Shown one piece after another: positions 23,701 through 26,153 of a stretch of DNA of 26,153 bases (its first letter is position 1; each line of letters begins with the position of its first letter). The translations under genes and the position numbers were made by a program. The DNA is taken from positions 1 to 26,153 of the forward strand of contig DATMYQ010000373.1 of assembly GCA_035560935.1 (NCBI GenBank), read 5' to 3'. The notes beneath the pieces are model-generated. The model was given only the letters and a program-made list of their open reading frames with translations, ran no database searches and was not told where the DNA came from. The stretch is from DATMYQ01 sp035560935 (GTDB lineage Bacteria; Bacillota; Negativicutes; Sporomusales; Sporomusaceae).

Positions 23701-23739
23701 AAAAATTCCTCAAGGCAAGTATTGCTTTGAGGAATTTTT
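23701..23739. terminator. Bidirectional terminator between activator and GDSL genes
   Basis: An 18-bp stem (23701-23718 with 23722-23739) with one G-U pair and a 3-base loop carries AAAAA on one side and TTTTT on the other, so it can end both convergent transcripts. Confidence 0.88.
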
Positions 23740-23748
23740 GCGAAATGA

Positions 23749-25062
23749 TTATTTGGCGATTTGCGGCCAAATGGTATTGATTACCGCGGCCATTCGCCTC
23801 TTTCCGGCGATATCGGGATGCAAACCGTCGGTTGAGAATTCAGCCGGCAGTTCACCTTGCCCGTCGGTGAGGGCCGGAGCAATGTCGATACAGTAGCGTT
23901 GGCGGCGGAGAAATTCATTGACCAGCTGGAAGTTCTTTTTCCAGTCCGGTGTAGTGTCGGCCTGAATCGTACGTTGAATGCTGGCCGGGTTGAGCGGCGG
24001 AATGGTCAGGAACACCGGGCGTATGCCCCGGGCCAGGCAGAGATCGCGGAGGATGGACAGGTTATTGATGACCGACTGGGGGGATGCGCCGGAACGTAAA
24101 TCGTTGGTGCCGCCGAGGATCAGGAGAACGCGGGGGGTGAACGGGAGAACATCCCGGGAAAAACGTCGTAAGAGATCGGCAGTGGTATCGCCGCTGTGAC
24201 CCAGATTGAGGGTGGGGAAGTCCAGGTATGTCTGATAACTGTATTCCGGCTCGGCCGGTGAATGGGAGAGGGCGCCGCCGCCGTGAGTCAGACTGTCGCC
24301 AAAAGTGGCGGTGGAACTGCTGCTTCGTGATAGTGACGTGATTTTTTCCGCGTCGGAAAAGACGCCGATGGGACAGCCAATGCCGTCCAGTCCCCGGACC
24401 CGCCAGTAATACGTTCCGGTTGCCGGACGCGGCAGAGAGTCGTAGTAACTGAATCCGCGGATCACCAGAGCGGTGATGCGGTAACGCGAAGGCTCGGAGC
24501 CATTGGGATTTTCCGGCGGGGCGCTTAAAATTTCCAGTTCATACTGCCAGGCGCCGGCCACCGGAATCCAGGAATAGACCGGATACAAAGGAGCGGCGGA
24601 ACGGGAATAAGCGGTGGTGAGAAGCGGTTTGACCACTTCCCGGCGCTGACGGTCAACCTGGATTTCCTGGGCCTCGGAATAGGCAGACAACGGGTTGGCG
24701 TCCAGATCGTAGGCCTGGACTCGCCAAAAGAAGTGGTTATAAGGGAGATCATCCAGGTCGGGACAAAAACCGGCTGTGAAAATCCGTTCCGAACGCCAAA
24801 TCTGATAGGCAGATGCATTCATGCCGCCGGCAACTTCCGGCGGTTCACTCAGAAATTCCACCTCATAGAAAACAGCATTTTCCACTGCCGTCCAGGTCAG
24901 TGCGGGTCGGGTGGATACAGTGATTGCGGTGGCGGGCGGTGCGACGGGGATGGTTGCTGGTACTGCCGCCGCTGTTCCGGCCAGAGTCAGCAGCGTTCCC
25001 CACAACAAAAATTGGCAGACAAGAAAAATAAGTGGCCGATAATTCCGGTAAACATCGTTCAT
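23749..25062 (-). CDS. Secreted SGNH/GDSL-family hydrolase with two Fn3-like repeats
   Basis: The 437-residue protein starts with a signal peptide or membrane anchor (hydrophobic residues 11-29, AAA at 31-33). Two related modules follow (about 50-136 and 155-242): PALTWTAVENAVFYEVEFLS and PVYSWIPVAGAWQYELEILS mark their first strands, and both continue into a YWRV or FWRV strand, as in Fn3-like domains. The catalytic domain (about 250-437) has GDSL (255-258), a second-block Gly near 291, GGTND with N320, and DGLH with D412 and H415, the complete SGNH set. Such enzymes remove ester or acetyl groups from lipids or polysaccharides outside the cell. GGAGG lies 6 bases before ATG 25062; an upstream in-frame start at 25128 would add a non-hydrophobic leader. 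Substrate unknown. Confidence 0.88.
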   Translation of the reverse strand: MNDVYRNYRPLIFLVCQFLLWGTLLTLAGTAAAVPATIPVAPPATAITVSTRPALTWTAVENAVFYEVEFLSEPPEVAGGMNASAYQIWRSERIFTAGFCPDLDDLPYNHFFWRVQAYDLDANPLSAYSEAQEIQVDRQRREVVKPLLTTAYSRSAAPLYPVYSWIPVAGAWQYELEILSAPPENPNGSEPSRYRITALVIRGFSYYDSLPRPATGTYYWRVRGLDGIGCPIGVFSDAEKITSLSRSSSSTATFGDSLTHGGGALSHSPAEPEYSYQTYLDFPTLNLGHSGDTTADLLRRFSRDVLPFTPRVLLILGGTNDLRSGASPQSVINNLSILRDLCLARGIRPVFLTIPPLNPASIQRTIQADTTPDWKKNFQLVNEFLRRQRYCIDIAPALTDGQGELPAEFSTDGLHPDIAGKRRMAAVINTIWPQIAK

Positions 25063-25279
25063 GCATAACCTCCGGGAAGTGTAAAATAGTGTGCTGCGTG
25101 CGTTGCTGGCGCAGCCGTCTTTTGGCACATAACATCAGAATACCCTAAAAATGCTCTGGACGCAAATGAGCAGCGATTGTTAGAAGTTTAGGAAAGTTTG
25201 CAAATGTTTCATAATATGGCAGGGGAACGGCAAAGCGTGGCGAAGAGTAAGCAGGTGACGGAGTTTATAAGCAGAGGCG

Positions 25280-25900
25280 ATGAATGAAATGAAAGAAAAG
25301 AAAGTTAACGATAACATTTTGAGACTGATTTGCGATAAAGAAGTGATTCCGGCTCCCCGGTGTCTGGACGACTTTAAATTTGCGCTGACCAAGACCGATG
25401 CCGTAAGTGTGATTTTGTTGTTTGCGGATATCAATAGCCTGCCGGGGATGCTGGCGATGGCGCAGCAGGAGAAAAAGCGAGTGGTGATTCATCTTGATTT
25501 ATTAGAAGGAATCGGCAAAGACAAGGCGGGGATTCGTTGGCTGGCCCGCATTGGGGTGACGGCGCTGATCACGACCAAATCTCATCTGGGAAAGATTGCC
25601 CGCGAAGAAGGAATGATCGTTATCCAACGTCTGTTTTTAGTGGATTCGGAGGCCGTGAAGACTGGCATCAATATGTTGCGGGGCTTCAAGCCGGATATCT
25701 TGGAAGTGTTACCGGCTTCGGCGCCGGCCCGTGTGATTGAAGAACTGATTCAGGCGGCCGGTCTGCCGATTCTGGGCGGCGGCCTGGTGCGGACGAAAGA
25801 GGATGTCTGCAACGCCCTGGGGAACGGCATCTCCGCCGTCAGCGCCAGCCGGCGGGAGTTATGGGCGGAACGTTACACGATACCGGTAAAATCAATGTGA
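25280..25900 (+). CDS. glpP: Glycerol-3-phosphate-responsive antiterminator GlpP
   Basis: GlpP binds glycerol-3-phosphate and the leader RNA of glp genes, preventing early termination. The 206-residue TIM-barrel-like protein has family blocks VIPAPR, VVIHLDLLEGIGKDKAGI, ITTKSHLGKIAREEG, IQRLFLVDS, DILEVLPA and LPILGGGLVRTKEDV. GAGG at 25274-25277 is 2 bases from ATG 25280 and 11 bases from the in-frame ATG 25289, so the true start may be the latter, three codons shorter. It is divergent from the hydrolase gene; the 217-base gap holds only a weak TTTAGG-N17-CATAAT promoter candidate at 25187-25215. glpF, glpK or glpD would be expected downstream, outside the window. Confidence 0.92.
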   Translation: MNEMKEKKVNDNILRLICDKEVIPAPRCLDDFKFALTKTDAVSVILLFADINSLPGMLAMAQQEKKRVVIHLDLLEGIGKDKAGIRWLARIGVTALITTKSHLGKIAREEGMIVIQRLFLVDSEAVKTGINMLRGFKPDILEVLPASAPARVIEELIQAAGLPILGGGLVRTKEDVCNALGNGISAVSASRRELWAERYTIPVKSM

Positions 25901-26153
25901 ATATATTAACTTTGGGAAAAGCGGTTTTGTGAGCAGGAAAACAGAAAAGCGCGTGGAATAACAATATACAGAAAACGCTGCAATATTAAAACTTGATATT
26001 TGGACGGAGATGATGAGAAGTCCAGTTCGCGATCTGATATGAATAATGTCGGAGTGAATTTGGGTTTCTATTTTTTTGCTGTTGAGGGGGCAGAAAAACG
26101 GGCGATAGTTTTTGGAATAATGTGAAAATAGTAATTTATCGAAAGATATAGAC
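25901..26153 (+). other. Gene-free tail after glpP, probable leader of the next gene
   Basis: No gene is supported here. TGGAC (26001-26005) can pair with GTCCA (26020-26024) around a 14-base purine-rich loop, and a seven-T run lies near 26072-26078. Given glpP just upstream, this could be the untranslated leader of a glycerol gene with a GlpP-controlled terminator, but the terminator stem is not evident and the target gene is not visible. Confidence 0.3.

Noticed and set aside
25123..25137. TTGGCACA upstream of glpP as a sigma-54 promoter
   Set aside because: The -24 element looks good but there is no GC 12 bases downstream (CA instead).

Overview
The window looks like chromosome of an anaerobic Firmicute, most likely Clostridia or Negativicutes (a Sporomusaceae-type fermenter or acetogen would fit, but this is inference). 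The reasons are a SCIFF peptide with its radical SAM maturase, a GlpP antiterminator, a complete [NiFe]-hydrogenase HypFCDE set, sigma-54 with an enhancer-binding protein, and an ETF alpha subunit carrying a two-cluster ferredoxin domain. The coding sequence is GC-rich with AT-rich intergenic gaps. I see no tRNA, rRNA, insertion sequence, phage gene or CRISPR array.

Region 1 (1-1779): a coupled three-gene unit encoding a stand-alone receiver domain with Glu at the phospho-acceptor position, a short CheR-like methyltransferase and a glyoxalase II-like metallo-beta-lactamase hydrolase. Region 2 (1827-8139): a promoter, the SCIFF peptide gene scfA, an attenuator-like hairpin and the maturase scfB, followed closely by hypF-hypC-hypD-hypE, which make the Fe(CN)2CO centre of [NiFe]-hydrogenase. 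hypA and hypB are not here. Region 3 (8213-9862): rpoN (sigma-54), ending in a bidirectional terminator.

Region 4 (9865-23739) is a C4 acyl-CoA island. On the minus strand lie a GntP-family permease and a soluble methyl-accepting protein. Divergent from them is a seven-gene run: a family I CoA-transferase, thiolase, acyl-CoA dehydrogenase, etfB, ferredoxin-etfA, a MaoC/PhaJ-type hydratase and a crotonase. An NAD-type SDR dehydrogenase follows with its own promoter, then a CBS-PAS-PAS-AAA+-Fis sigma-54 activator. The likely chemistry is uptake and activation of 3-hydroxybutyrate, acetoacetate or a similar C4 acid, cleavage to acetyl-CoA on one branch, and dehydration to crotonyl-CoA and reduction to butyryl-CoA on the other, possibly with electron bifurcation.

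The regulation can be read from the sequence. Two near-perfect -24/-12 promoters (12711 and 20465) and a third weaker one (minus strand, 12398) flank two arrays of the same inverted repeat, TTAGACA-N5-TGT, with 23-bp phasing in both arrays. The same half-site forms a perfect palindrome in front of the activator gene. The sigma factor, activator, enhancers and target promoters therefore all lie in one 15-kb stretch.

Region 5 (23749-26153): a secreted SGNH/GDSL hydrolase with two Fn3-like repeats (minus strand), glpP (plus strand), and a gene-free tail that is probably the leader of a gene beyond the window.
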